Assembly (NCBI GenBank): GCA_022072055.1
Contig: JAJVIK010000008.1
Span: 186,001-250,000 of the forward strand
Source: a bacterium
Lineage (GTDB): Bacteria > Hinthialibacterota > Hinthialibacteria > OLB16
Length of the DNA: 64,000 bases
Reading direction: 5' to 3'
Positions 34,602 through 43,157 of this stretch are shown here, one piece after another. Within the stretch, counting starts at the first letter, position 1. The number at the start of each line of letters is the position of its first letter. The notes beneath the pieces were generated by a model. It was not told where the DNA came from and did no database searches. It saw only the letters and a list, made by a program, of their open reading frames with translations. The position numbers and the translations under genes are program-made.

Positions 34602-35345
34602 ATGGGCGACAGACTCAAGGACAAACGGATCATTGTAACCGGAGGAGGCTCCGGATTGGGGAAGGCCATCGCACTGCGGAGCGCGGAGCAAGGGGCCAAG
34701 GTCCTCATCACTGCGCGCCGTGCGGCGCGCCTGGAGGCCACCGCTAAACTCTCCGATCAAATCCACTATGTCTCCGCCGACCTCACCTCCGAGGAGGGAC
34801 CTCAGAATGTCGTCGAGGAGGCGGTTAAAGTCCTCGGGGGAATCGATGTGTTGGTCAACAACTCCGGAATCTTCATCTCCCCGCCGATCGAAGAGACCCC
34901 CATGGAACTGTATGACAAGCTGTTTAACGTGAATGTCCGTGGGCTTTACCGCATGACCCGCGCCGCGCTGCCCGAACTCCGCAAGGGCAACGGCCCAAAC
35001 ATCATCAACATGGCCTCGATTGTCGGGCTGATCGGCATCCCCAATGTCACCTGTTACTCCGCCACCAAGGGGGCGGTGATCCAGATCACCCGCTCGCTTG
35101 CGGCGGAACTGGGTCCCGAGAAGATTCGGGTCAATTGTGTCTGCCCGGGCCTGGTGCGCACCGAGCTTACCGAGGAGATGATGAAGGATGAGAGTTTCCT
35201 GAAGCAGATCCTCCCGAATTATGCCCTTGGGCGCTTCGGGGTCCCGGATGACGTGGCCCACGCCTGTGTGTACCTCGCTTCGGATGAGGCGGCTTGGCTG
35301 ACGGGAGTGGTCCTCCCGGTGGATGGGGGATACACGGCGCTCTAG
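34602..35345 (+). CDS. Short-chain dehydrogenase/reductase
   Basis: A 247-residue classical SDR. Cofactor motif '[13 protein letters not shown]' (TGxxxGxG), 'VLVNNSGIF' (NNAG variant), catalytic Ser in 'NMASIVG' and Tyr/Lys in 'CYSATKGAV', then 'INCVCPG'-type '[11 protein letters not shown]' and C-terminal '[15 protein letters not shown]'. The start at 34602 follows GAAAGG; an in-frame extension upstream looks non-coding. 'TARRAARLE' after the second strand suggests NADP preference. Substrate unknown; 3-oxoacyl or sugar-alcohol substrates are common. Downstream cysK and sugar kinase genes run in the same direction. Confidence 0.9.
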   Translation: MGDRLKDKRIIVTGGGSGLGKAIALRSAEQGAKVLITARRAARLEATAKLSDQIHYVSADLTSEEGPQNVVEEAVKVLGGIDVLVNNSGIFISPPIEETPMELYDKLFNVNVRGLYRMTRAALPELRKGNGPNIINMASIVGLIGIPNVTCYSATKGAVIQITRSLAAELGPEKIRVNCVCPGLVRTELTEEMMKDESFLKQILPNYALGRFGVPDDVAHACVYLASDEAAWLTGVVLPVDGGYTAL

Positions 35346-35436
35346 CGGTGGAAATCGAAGCCAAAGGGGGTGTATTGCCATTTCCCCCGGGACTTCCGTA
35401 CCATTCGTCTTTCAAAGAGAAGGAGGATCGGACACC

Positions 35437-36384
35437 ATGGGTCGCATCTACAACGACATCACCGAGACCATCGGGAACACCCCCCTGGTCCGCCTCAATC
35501 GCATGAGCGCGGGACTCAAGGCCACGGTGGCCTGTAAGCTGGAGTTCTTCAATCCGCTATCCAGCGTGAAAGACCGCATCGCGGTCAGCATGATCGAGGC
35601 CGCCGAGAAATTCGGGGAGCTCAAGAAGGACATGGTCATCATCGAGCCGACCAGTGGAAACACGGGGATCGGTCTGGCCTTTGTCGCCGCCGCCCGCGGG
35701 TATCGTTTGATCCTCACGATGCCGGAGTCGATGTCGATGGAACGCCGCATTCTGCTCGCCATGCTGGGCGCGGAGCTGGTCCTCACCCCCGCCGCCAAGG
35801 GGATGCCGGGAGCCATCGCGCGCGCGGAGGAGCTGGTGGCCGAAACTCCCAACGCCTGGATGCCCCAACAGTTCAAGAACCCCGCCAACCCGGAGATCCA
35901 CCGCAAGACCACCGCGGAGGAAATCTGGAACGACACGGACGGCAAAGTGGATGTCGTGATCTCCGGGGTCGGCACGGGCGGCACCATGACCGGCGTGGGC
36001 GAGGTCCTCAAGGCCCGCAAGCCGAGTGTCCGGATGGTCGGGGTCGAACCCCAGGATTCCCCGGTGCTCTCCGGCGGCAAGCCGGGGCCGCACAAGATTC
36101 AGGGCATCGGCGCGGGGTTCGTGCCGGATATTCTGAACACCAAGATCATCGACGAGGTGATTCAGGTGAGCAACGAACAGGCCTTTGAAAGGGCGCGTCA
36201 AGCGGCCACCCAGGAGGGGATCCTTTGCGGCATCTCCTCCGGCGCGGCGCTGCACGCCGGGCTGGCGGTCGCGGCGCGTCCCGAAAGCGAGGGAAAGCTG
36301 ATTGTGGTGGTCCTGCCGAGCTGCGGCGAGCGTTACCTCTCGACCATGCTCGCCGATGAGGCTCGCGCCCGAGTGACCACCTGA
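35437..36384 (+). CDS. cysK: Cysteine synthase A (O-acetylserine sulfhydrylase)
   Basis: A 315-residue PLP enzyme that makes cysteine from O-acetylserine and sulfide. Lys45 in '[11 protein letters not shown]' binds PLP; '[12 protein letters not shown]' (72-77 core) binds the substrate carboxylate; '[16 protein letters not shown]' binds phosphate; '[12 protein letters not shown]' is the C-terminal motif. A strong AAGGAGG precedes the ATG at 35437, which rules out the longer in-frame start. Length is typical of CysK. Confidence 0.95.
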   Translation: MGRIYNDITETIGNTPLVRLNRMSAGLKATVACKLEFFNPLSSVKDRIAVSMIEAAEKFGELKKDMVIIEPTSGNTGIGLAFVAAARGYRLILTMPESMSMERRILLAMLGAELVLTPAAKGMPGAIARAEELVAETPNAWMPQQFKNPANPEIHRKTTAEEIWNDTDGKVDVVISGVGTGGTMTGVGEVLKARKPSVRMVGVEPQDSPVLSGGKPGPHKIQGIGAGFVPDILNTKIIDEVIQVSNEQAFERARQAATQEGILCGISSGAALHAGLAVAARPESEGKLIVVVLPSCGERYLSTMLADEARARVTT

Positions 36385-36395
36385 CGGAATCGCCG

Positions 36396-36884
36396 GTGAG
36401 CTCAAGAAGAGCCCCAAGCGGGGGCGAAGTCGAAGCCTTCCTGGATTGGGCTTGGAACGATTGGGGGGCCTTTCGCTCTTGGCAATCGGCCGAGCGGAGG
36501 CGGGTCGGTCCGGAATCGGATTCCGCGCGAGATGACCGCCGTCTTCTCTTCCCGCCCAAGCCCGATTGCGCGTTCCTGATTGGGGTCCGCGCCGAGGCCG
36601 GGACGGTCCGCGTCGGTCTTGTGACCCGCAACCGCTGGATCAGCGAGGGAATCGAGCAAGCGGTGCTGGACAACGGCGGCTCGATGACCGAGTTTCTCGA
36701 GGACGAGATGGAGGCGGACTCGGATCTCCCCTTTCCGATGCTCCACTACCATGATTCGGGCGAGTTCTACTTTGTCAGCGAGATCCCCTTCTCCGATCTC
36801 GCCGATCCCGCGCTCAGGGCGAGAGTGAAGCTTTATTTCGAGGGGTATGTCCGCGCCCTCGAGGAGCGCCTGGAAGAGGAATGA
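36396..36884 (+). CDS. Hypothetical acidic protein between cysK and sugar kinase
   Basis: A 162-residue soluble protein, acidic overall, with no family I can name. It starts at a GTG 11 bases after cysK; its TGA overlaps the kinase ATG (ATGA), so it is likely in the same transcript. The pattern of strands ('CAFLIGVRAEAGTVRVGLVTR', partial; 'HDSGEFYFVSEIPF') then a final helix ('LKLYFEGYVRALEERLEEE', without quote of more) resembles small chaperone-like or YbjN-like alpha/beta proteins, but this is a weak impression. Confidence 0.65.
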   Translation: MSSRRAPSGGEVEAFLDWAWNDWGAFRSWQSAERRRVGPESDSARDDRRLLFPPKPDCAFLIGVRAEAGTVRVGLVTRNRWISEGIEQAVLDNGGSMTEFLEDEMEADSDLPFPMLHYHDSGEFYFVSEIPFSDLADPALRARVKLYFEGYVRALEERLEEE

Positions 36885-38338
36885 GTTCCGAGGGTTCGTT
36901 TGTCATCGGCCTGGATCTGGGAACCAGCGGGGCTCGGGCGGTGGCGGCAAGTCCGGAGGGAGTGGTGTTGGCCTCCGCCACCCACATCACTCCGGCCCCA
37001 TTCATGGATGAGAACGGGGTCTCCGAGCAGGTCGCGGACGGTTGGAAGGTCGCGGGGTTCGCCGCGCTCGCAAAGTGCATCCGGATCCTGCGCGAACACG
37101 GGGTGGCGCTTTCGGGCCTGGCCGCGCTGTGCGTGGATGGGACCTCGGGGAGTATTGTCTTCCTGGACGAGAACAATCGCCCGCTCTATCCCGGGTTGAT
37201 GCACAACGACACACGCGCCGCCGAGGAGGCGAACGAGCTCAACCAACTGCTCGAAGCCCACTGCCGTGAAGTCGGGTATCGCTTCAACCCGAGCTTCGCC
37301 CTTCCCAAAATCCTCTGGTTCAAGCGCCACAAACGCCTGCTATTCTCCAAGGTCCGTCGGGTCGCGCATCAGGCCGACTACATGGTCGGGGAACTGGTGG
37401 GGCGCTACGACCTTTCGGATCCCGCGAACGCCCTCAAAACCGGTTTCAATCTGGTCAGGCAGGACTGGCCGGAGGAACTGGACAAGCTCGGAGTGCGGGA
37501 GTTGCTCCCGAGTGTGAGGCCCTCCGGCGAGGTGATCGGCGAGGTCTTGCCGGAAGTGGCCGAGGAGATGGGAATCCCCCGGCAGGCCAGAGTGGTCGCG
37601 GGGCTGACCGACAGCAATGCTTCCTTTCTTGCCACGGGGGCCTCGCTGCCGGGCGAGTTTTCGGTCTCACTCGGAACGACGCTGGCGTTCAAGGGGCTGT
37701 GGACCGACTTGGTCCATGATTCCAGCGGCGCGGTCTACTGCCACCGTCACCCCAACGGCCACTGGCTTCCCGGAGGAGCGAGCAATGTCGGTGGGGCCTG
37801 CCTCAAGTTCTTTTTCCCGGACCAGGACCTGAGCGTCCTGGACACGGAGGCCCTCGCGCGGTTCCCCACGGAGGTGGCGTGCTATCCGCTCGTGGAGGTG
37901 GGCGAGCGCTTCCCATTCGTGTCCACCGGCGCGGACGGCTACTACCAACAACCCGGGGATGAGATTGACCAATACCTTTCGTTGCTTCAGGGTGTCGCCT
38001 TCGTTGAGAAGTGGTGTTTTGCCAAGTTCCGGGAGCTGGGCATCGAGGTTCGCGGGCCGGTCTACTCCACCGGCGGCGGAGCGCGCAGCGACACTTGGTC
38101 CCAGGTGCGCGCCAACATCCTGCAGATTCCCGTGGCGCGGTGCAGCTCCACGGACTCCGCGTTTGGCGCGGCTGTTCTCGCGGCCACAACGGTGTTCCAT
38201 GGGGGGGATTTCGAACGCGCCGGGAAGGCGATGACCGGGGTCTCCCGGGTTTTTGAGCCGGACCCTAAATGGGATGTCTGGGCGGAGGAGAAACTGGCCG
38301 AGATTCAGGCAAACTGCGGAAGGCTGGGGTGGATATAG
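36881..38338 (+). CDS. FGGY-family carbohydrate kinase
   Basis: A 485-residue sugar kinase of the actin/hexokinase fold. Phosphate-1 motif 'VIGLDLGTSGARAVA' at the N-terminus, 'ALCVDGTSGSIVFLDENN', the central 'SLGTTLAFKG', and the FGGY signature region 'STGGGARSDTWSQVRANI' followed by 'SSTDSAFGAAVLAA'. The 'DGTSG' form and overall pattern are closest to D-ribulokinase/xylulokinase-like members, but specificity is not certain. The ATG overlaps the stop of the hypothetical gene. It would phosphorylate a free ketose or pentitol. Confidence 0.85.
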   Translation: MSSEGSFVIGLDLGTSGARAVAASPEGVVLASATHITPAPFMDENGVSEQVADGWKVAGFAALAKCIRILREHGVALSGLAALCVDGTSGSIVFLDENNRPLYPGLMHNDTRAAEEANELNQLLEAHCREVGYRFNPSFALPKILWFKRHKRLLFSKVRRVAHQADYMVGELVGRYDLSDPANALKTGFNLVRQDWPEELDKLGVRELLPSVRPSGEVIGEVLPEVAEEMGIPRQARVVAGLTDSNASFLATGASLPGEFSVSLGTTLAFKGLWTDLVHDSSGAVYCHRHPNGHWLPGGASNVGGACLKFFFPDQDLSVLDTEALARFPTEVACYPLVEVGERFPFVSTGADGYYQQPGDEIDQYLSLLQGVAFVEKWCFAKFRELGIEVRGPVYSTGGGARSDTWSQVRANILQIPVARCSSTDSAFGAAVLAATTVFHGGDFERAGKAMTGVSRVFEPDPKWDVWAEEKLAEIQANCGRLGWI

Positions 38339-38404
38339 CCTTATTGGGGCCGCTTGCCTATTATAGAGTCGGTGGTTTACCCCGTCTGAGAAAGGAGTGC
38401 GTGG

Positions 38405-38602
38405 ATGCCCAGTGCCACAATAAAACCTCGCTCAAGTTCGGTGTCGCAAAGCCTCCAGGATCTAATGGAAGATCAAGTTGTGAAGCCTGTCTTCGACCTT
38501 GATTCCATCTCGTCTCTTTGGCCTGTGGATGACGATCCCGATGAGCTTCTACGGTTCATCGCGGCTGAAAGAAAGCGGCGCCGGGAGAAGGAGAACTGTT
38601 GA
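38405..38602 (+). CDS. Small putative antitoxin upstream of PIN toxin
   Basis: A 65-residue protein. AAAGGAG precedes the ATG. The C-terminal half ('DDDPDELLRFIAAERKRRRE') is charged and helical, like many VapB-type C-terminal tails that wrap the PIN toxin. The N-terminal part lacks a clear ribbon-helix-helix or AbrB motif. Its TGA is 1 base before the GTG of the PIN gene. Role inferred from position. Confidence 0.65.
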   Translation: MPSATIKPRSSSVSQSLQDLMEDQVVKPVFDLDSISSLWPVDDDPDELLRFIAAERKRRREKENC

Positions 38603-38603
38603 G

Positions 38604-39056
38604 GTGGATTCCAGCGCGGCCGCGGTTGCCCTCCTCGATACAACCGTGGCGAGTTTTCTCCATCCCAAGAAAGCCGAGTCTAACGATCGCCGCCTCTATA
38701 CCCCCCACATGGTCGGGAAGACCCCTGCTTTAAGCTTCCAGACTGTTGCGGAGCTTTTCGGCTGGGCCGAGCGAAACCGTTGGGGGGCAAGGCAGAAATT
38801 GGGGCTTGAGGAGTTCCTGCGAAGCTTCCTCGTCCTTGATTCCGACATCGAGCTCTCAAAGGTTTGGGCCGAGGTTATGGAGGCCAGCCGAAGAGAAGGG
38901 AGACGTCTTGAATCGGGCGATTGTTGGATTGCGGCGAGTGCAGTGCGCTACGGAATTCCCCTCTTAGCGCATGATGCGGATTTCCTGGGGAGGTCCATAC
39001 CCGGACTCGTGGTCATCAGTCATCTCCACGTGGGACATCCGGAAAGCTCCGCCTGA
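38604..39056 (+). CDS. PIN-domain toxin (VapC-like)
   Basis: A 150-residue PIN ribonuclease. Acidic residues are in place: Asp in 'VALLDTTVASF', Glu in 'FQTVAELFGWA', and Asp residues in 'ESGDCWIAASAVRYGIPLL' and 'AHDADFLG'. The GTG at 38604 is used because AAGGAG precedes it and it immediately follows the antitoxin stop; the frame extends upstream only inside the antitoxin gene. VapC proteins cut tRNA or rRNA. This is one of two PIN modules within 3 kb. Confidence 0.85.
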   Translation: MDSSAAAVALLDTTVASFLHPKKAESNDRRLYTPHMVGKTPALSFQTVAELFGWAERNRWGARQKLGLEEFLRSFLVLDSDIELSKVWAEVMEASRREGRRLESGDCWIAASAVRYGIPLLAHDADFLGRSIPGLVVISHLHVGHPESSA

Positions 39057-39061
39057 ACCGT

Positions 39062-39766
39062 TTACTCCGCCGGGCCGCTGACGCGCGCCTTGTTGCGCGC
39101 CCCCTCTTGAATCGCGATCACCTTGGAGTCCCCCTCCTTGGCCCCTTCCTTGGGCTTGGCCGCCGGCTTGGACCCTGTCTTAGTGTCCTTTTTCTTAAGG
39201 GGGTTGGCGGAGCCTTTGGGAACAAAGGTGGTCATTTCGATCAGACGGTCGAAGCGGGCGGAGCTGATTCCGTTCTCGTCATAGGTCAGGATCGCGCTTT
39301 CGGCCACCATCTTGTTGGAGTTCCCATCCGCGGTGCGCTGAATGATGGTGGTTTTCCGGGGGCAGTAGATCTGGCCGGTGTTCTGGTTGTACTCCACATA
39401 CGTGGTCTCGATCCGGTACTCGGCCTGATCGTCCACGATGATCCTGCCGGTGGCGGTTCCGGATTTCACATCCGGGTGCCAATTGATCTCATCCGCCCAG
39501 ACCATGATGTCGGGGCGCGGTTTCTGCCCGGCCTTCTGGGCGAACTTGATGCGGATCGGCTCCTCGAAGTTCTTGGCGGGCGCGGTGTAGCGGAAGTGGT
39601 TGCCGTCGCGAACATAGCGCAGGCTGCAGCCCGCCGGGGGAATGACCTTCTCGATGCTGCCGCCATCCCCGCCGAAGATGTTGGGAGCTTGCGCCAGGAG
39701 CGGCGAGGTCTCGCAGGCCAGCAGGCCGACGACCAGGGCTGCAATGGGGAGATGCTTAATGGACAA
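39062..39766 (-). CDS. Exported OstA/LptA-like beta protein (tentative)
   Basis: A 234-residue exported protein. The TTG at 39766 is preferred because GGAGGG lies 7 bases before it; a TTG 15 bases upstream is the alternative. A signal sequence ('LPIAALVVGLLACETSPLLA') precedes repeating beta strands: 'IMVWADEINWHPDVKSGTA', 'AEYRIETTYVEYNQNTGQI', 'MVAESAILTYDENGISSA'. This alternation (tag a layer, describe strand, next layer) is like the OstA/LptA/LptC jellyroll of LPS transport. The C-terminal 50 residues are Lys/Pro/Ala-rich. No lpt genes adjoin, so the call is tentative. Confidence 0.5.
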   Translation of the reverse strand: MSIKHLPIAALVVGLLACETSPLLAQAPNIFGGDGGSIEKVIPPAGCSLRYVRDGNHFRYTAPAKNFEEPIRIKFAQKAGQKPRPDIMVWADEINWHPDVKSGTATGRIIVDDQAEYRIETTYVEYNQNTGQIYCPRKTTIIQRTADGNSNKMVAESAILTYDENGISSARFDRLIEMTTFVPKGSANPLKKKDTKTGSKPAAKPKEGAKEGDSKVIAIQEGARNKARVSGPAE

Positions 39767-39851
39767 CGTGGAGCCCTCCAATACCGAAGAATGCCCACAT
39801 GGGACCCCAGCTTCCCATGGTTTGGACTTTCCCCTCTCCCCTCGTATTCAA

Positions 39852-40625
39852 TTAAACCAAATCCCGGCCCGGAGTCCAAGCCCCTTGGGAAGGCCGGCCA
39901 AGCCCCGATTCGGCTTGCCCGGCGCCGCCCCGATCACACGGAGATTCTGGTCCGCGCAGTCTTGCCTGGAGCTCCTCAATGCTCAGGACGGTTACGTCTC
40001 GATGGAGCATTGCATGGCAATTCGGGCAAACTGGCCTCAGGTCCTCAACCGGGTCCAAACGATACTCGCCATCAGTAAGGGCAATTGGTTTGAGATGATG
40101 AACATGGATGAAGTCCTTGCCAATTTCCCCGTATTTCTCCTCAAACAAAACGTGGCAGACCGCACACCTATAGCCGTGGTGTCTCAAGCACGCCTCTCGC
40201 GCTCTTGGATCACGCTCGTAGGCGTTCACCCGAATCTGTTTTCGCGCCCCTTCAGAGTACTTGCGGCCAAGCTCCAATTCATCCGGGAAGAGACGCTCGC
40301 GCTCACCAACGAGTCGAGCAGATTCCTCCTGGAATCTTCCCACCCTTTCAACCGCCTCCTGGATTTCTTCTGGGGTGAAAAGCGGTTGAAACAATGCTTG
40401 CTGGACGATTGCTTCCAAGGTGAGATCAGGACGACCCGCGGCAAGGAGCGGATCAAGTCCTTTACGCTGTCCTCTGTTTCGCTTCTTCAACATCCGCTTA
40501 GCCGTGGCAAGACCACCGTCCTTCCGGACAGATTGAAGGAAGCGAGTTCCTCAATAGCCGACTTCCTCACCTGATCGCTGATAGCCTGTTAAGAGTTCTT
40601 GCGTCAGGTCATCCTCCAGGCTCAT
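39852..40625 (-). pseudogene. HNH endonuclease gene interrupted by in-frame TGA
   Basis: A gene broken by a stop codon at 40553-40551. The 5' part starts at ATG 40625, preceded by GGAGGCGGAG, and reads 24 codons to 'SGEEVGY' then TGA. The same frame continues 'GTRFLQSVRKDGGLATAKR' and on to a full HNH domain: 'CAVCHVLFEEKYGE', 'FIHVHHLKPIAL', 'LRPVCPNCHAMLHR'. From memory, related proteins have 'GY-x-xTRFLQ', often with Trp at the stop position, so TGG to TGA is plausible. The downstream ATG at 40493 could still give a 213-residue HNH protein by re-initiation. Either a recent pseudogene or an assembly error. Confidence 0.7.
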
Positions 40626-40813
40626 GGGTCTCCGCCTCCAAGCGCGATCATGAGTTCTTACGAATGGGCCGAAATTATCCGAAAAAGTCGCAATTACATC
40701 GAATTTGACTGCATCGGCTCTGCCAAATGTGGACGGCGGGAGTGGGCTCCTGTCATCCAGCGGGAGATCGAAAGCTTCCTTCAGCCGCGCTCCAATTTCA
40801 TTAGAGGCTAACT

Positions 40814-41194
40814 TCACTGACCGCGTTTGGGGAAGTAGCGAACACCCGCAATTCCCTGGAAATCTGAGTCTTGCGTCCAGAGGATCGCTCTAAAGCGCCG
40901 GGCGGTGGTCAACATCACGCTATCAGCCAAGGGAAGGCCGGTCTCGACTGACAGCTTCGCGGCGGAAAGGGCAAGTGCTGTATCAAGATCCACAACACGT
41001 CCCTGCCGCATGAGCGCAACAGATTCGAGCGCGACCGTTTCACCACGCTGCTTGAGGACACGCTTAAAGACTTCGAACAGGCTGATTGTAGGGACAATCA
41101 GCCGTTCAGTTGCGGCGAGTGGCCTCGCAAATGCCGCCGCATTGGGTCCATCTGCGAAATACTCAAGCCAACCTGAGGAGTCCACGATGTTCAT
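40814..41194 (-). CDS. vapC: PIN-domain toxin VapC
   Basis: A 126-residue PIN ribonuclease. 'MNIVDSSGWLEYF' carries Asp5; 'PTISLFEVFKR' the Glu; 'GLPLADSVMLTTAR' and 'LWTQDSDFQG' the C-terminal Asp residues. All catalytic positions look intact. Its ATG overlaps the antitoxin stop by 4 bases (41191-41194). The broken HNH gene lies downstream. Confidence 0.9.
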   Translation of the reverse strand: MNIVDSSGWLEYFADGPNAAAFARPLAATERLIVPTISLFEVFKRVLKQRGETVALESVALMRQGRVVDLDTALALSAAKLSVETGLPLADSVMLTTARRFRAILWTQDSDFQGIAGVRYFPKRGQ

Positions 41195-41397
41195 ACGCGG
41201 TCTTCTTCCCGTTCCACCGTTGTGTCAATCGGCCCCAGGAAACCACGCGCCTCCCTAAGCGTGCGCACGGGGATCAGTTCAATCCGATTTCCGTATTGGA
41301 TTGCATGAACGCGCTGACCCGGCTGGATGCCGAGGGCTTTGCGGATCGAACTCGGGATAACGACTCGATAACTGGGAGAAACGGTCACTGTGTCCAT
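41191..41397 (-). CDS. vapB: AbrB/SpoVT-type antitoxin (VapB)
   Basis: A 68-residue swapped-hairpin AbrB-fold protein: 'VTVSPSYRVVIPSSIRKAL' and 'GIQPGQRVHAIQYGNRIEL' are the DNA-binding hairpins. The C-terminal tail ('ARGFLGPIDTTVERE') would bind VapC. It overlaps vapC by 4 bases, typical of VapBC operons. Confidence 0.9.
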   Translation of the reverse strand: MDTVTVSPSYRVVIPSSIRKALGIQPGQRVHAIQYGNRIELIPVRTLREARGFLGPIDTTVEREEDRV

Positions 41398-41610
41398 ATC
41401 GGAGTCCTTGCCGCGAATTTACGACCAACCTCTTGAGTATGCTACTGGCTTGGCGACCCTCTAGGCAAGCCCAACTTTCCGGTGTGTGCCGGGCCACCCA
41501 TCCCTCAAATCTCTCGTTGCCCTCCTCCCCCGCTCCCTGTAGATTAGCCGACCACTGGGACGACTGGCCGGAACAGGACCCACGCCAAGCAAACGACGAC
41601 GGGAGACCCC

Positions 41611-42969
41611 ATGACCTTTTGCCGCACCTCGACTTACGCGTTGGCGGTGCTGTTCGCCATCAACGCAATGAACTTCTTCGACCGCATGATCCTCGGAGCG
41701 GTCACCGAACCCATCCGCAAGGAATGGCAGCTATCCGACACCGCGATCGGGTGGTTGGGGACCGCCTTCACCCTGATCTACGCCGCGGTTGGATTGCCCA
41801 TCGGCGCTCTGGCGGACCGCGCCAGCCGCAAGACCATCCTCGGAATCGGCGTCTTCGTGTGGAGCCTTCTGACCGCCGCCTCGGGCCTCTCGCGGAGTTT
41901 TTGGCAACTGTTTGTGTACCGTCTCGGAGTGGGGATCGGCGAGGCCGCTTGCGCCCCCGCGGCGACCTCCCTGATCGGCGACTTGTACCCATCGGCGAAA
42001 CGCTCGCGCGCCCTTTCCATATTCATGATGGGTCTGCCGATTGGGATTGCCTTGAGCTTTCTGGTGAGCACTCAGGTGGCGCACGATTACGGTTGGCGCG
42101 CGGCATTCTATGTGGCCGGGCTACCGGGGATCCTCTGCGGTCTGGCCGCTCTATTCATCAACGAGCCTTCGCGCGGCGCCTCGGAGCGACATGTCATCGG
42201 GGCCAGGCGTCGGGCGGGCCATCCCTTCCTGCTCGTGCTCTCAATCCCCACGATGTGGTGGATCATCCTGTCCGGGGCGCTGTTCAACTTCATCATGTAC
42301 GCCATCGGATCGTTCCTCGCCCCGTACCTGATGCGCTTCCACGGCTCGGGCATCCGCGAGGCGGGTTTCATCGCCATGCTGGTGTATGGTCTCTCCGGGC
42401 TCCCGGCGCTGGCGCTCGGAGGCTTGATCGGGGACCGCGTGGCCCACGCGCGCCCCAATGGGCGGATGCTCTTCGCGGCCTGGGCGCTGTTGCTCTCGGT
42501 TCCCCTGCTCTACTTTGCGTTGGACGCCCCGCGTGGGGAGAAGCTGCTGTTCACCCTCCTCATGGGAAGCGGCTGCGCGATTCTGTACGCCTATTATTCG
42601 CTGGTGTATCCGGCGATCCAGGATGTGATCGAGCCATCCCTGCGCGGCACCGCGATGGCGATCTATTTCTTCGCGATGTATGTCTTGGGGGCTTCGCTGG
42701 GGCCGGTGGGAACCGGCGCGGCGAGCACTTTCTTCACGGAACGCGCGGCGCTGCTCGCGGGCGTGGAGCTGCTCACCGCGGAGAGTCTGGAGCCGTTCCG
42801 CGCGGAAGGGCTGCGCGTCGCGATGCACATCATTCCGATTCTTGGCGGGCTGCTCGCGCTGGTGCTCTTCGCGGGGGCGCGGACAGTCGCGAGCGACAAG
42901 GAGCGTCTGCAGGAATGGATGCGCTCCTGCGCCGCGGAGGAGCTTGTTCCTGAGGGGGCGGAGGCGTAG
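41611..42969 (+). CDS. MFS transporter, Spinster-like
   Basis: A 452-residue, 12-helix major facilitator transporter. 'NAMNFFDRMILGAVTEPI' at TM1 and 'GLPIGALADRASRKTIL' (motif A, loop 2-3) are signatures of the Spinster/ExuT-like branch. 'RLGVGIGEAACAPAATSLI' (TM4) and 'GLIGDRVAHARPNGRM' in the second half fit. Spinster proteins in bacteria move organic anions or lipids. Substrate unknown. No regulator adjoins. Confidence 0.85.
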   Translation: MTFCRTSTYALAVLFAINAMNFFDRMILGAVTEPIRKEWQLSDTAIGWLGTAFTLIYAAVGLPIGALADRASRKTILGIGVFVWSLLTAASGLSRSFWQLFVYRLGVGIGEAACAPAATSLIGDLYPSAKRSRALSIFMMGLPIGIALSFLVSTQVAHDYGWRAAFYVAGLPGILCGLAALFINEPSRGASERHVIGARRRAGHPFLLVLSIPTMWWIILSGALFNFIMYAIGSFLAPYLMRFHGSGIREAGFIAMLVYGLSGLPALALGGLIGDRVAHARPNGRMLFAAWALLLSVPLLYFALDAPRGEKLLFTLLMGSGCAILYAYYSLVYPAIQDVIEPSLRGTAMAIYFFAMYVLGASLGPVGTGAASTFFTERAALLAGVELLTAESLEPFRAEGLRVAMHIIPILGGLLALVLFAGARTVASDKERLQEWMRSCAAEELVPEGAEA

Positions 42970-43157
42970 GAATCACGACCCCTCCGAACGGAGGACCCGC
43001 GGGCCCCTGCCTCGGTCGAAGTGGGGAGCCGGGCAAATCAGCGGATGAACCCTCGGGTCGAAGACCTCGCGGTCGCCATCCAAGTTCCGAGGCGCGTTCG
43101 TGCCTGTCCCCCCACTCATTCAAGTCGCACCGCGGTGGTCTTATACTACTTGGTATC

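Noticed and set aside
40551-40553. TGA read as Trp or selenocysteine in the HNH gene
   Set aside because: Many genes in this window end at TGA, no SECIS-like hairpin was noticed, and HNH nucleases are not selenoproteins.
40626-40817. GTG at 40817 as start of the 5' piece of the HNH gene
   Set aside because: The extra 64 residues look non-coding, and ATG 40625 has a strong ribosome-binding site.
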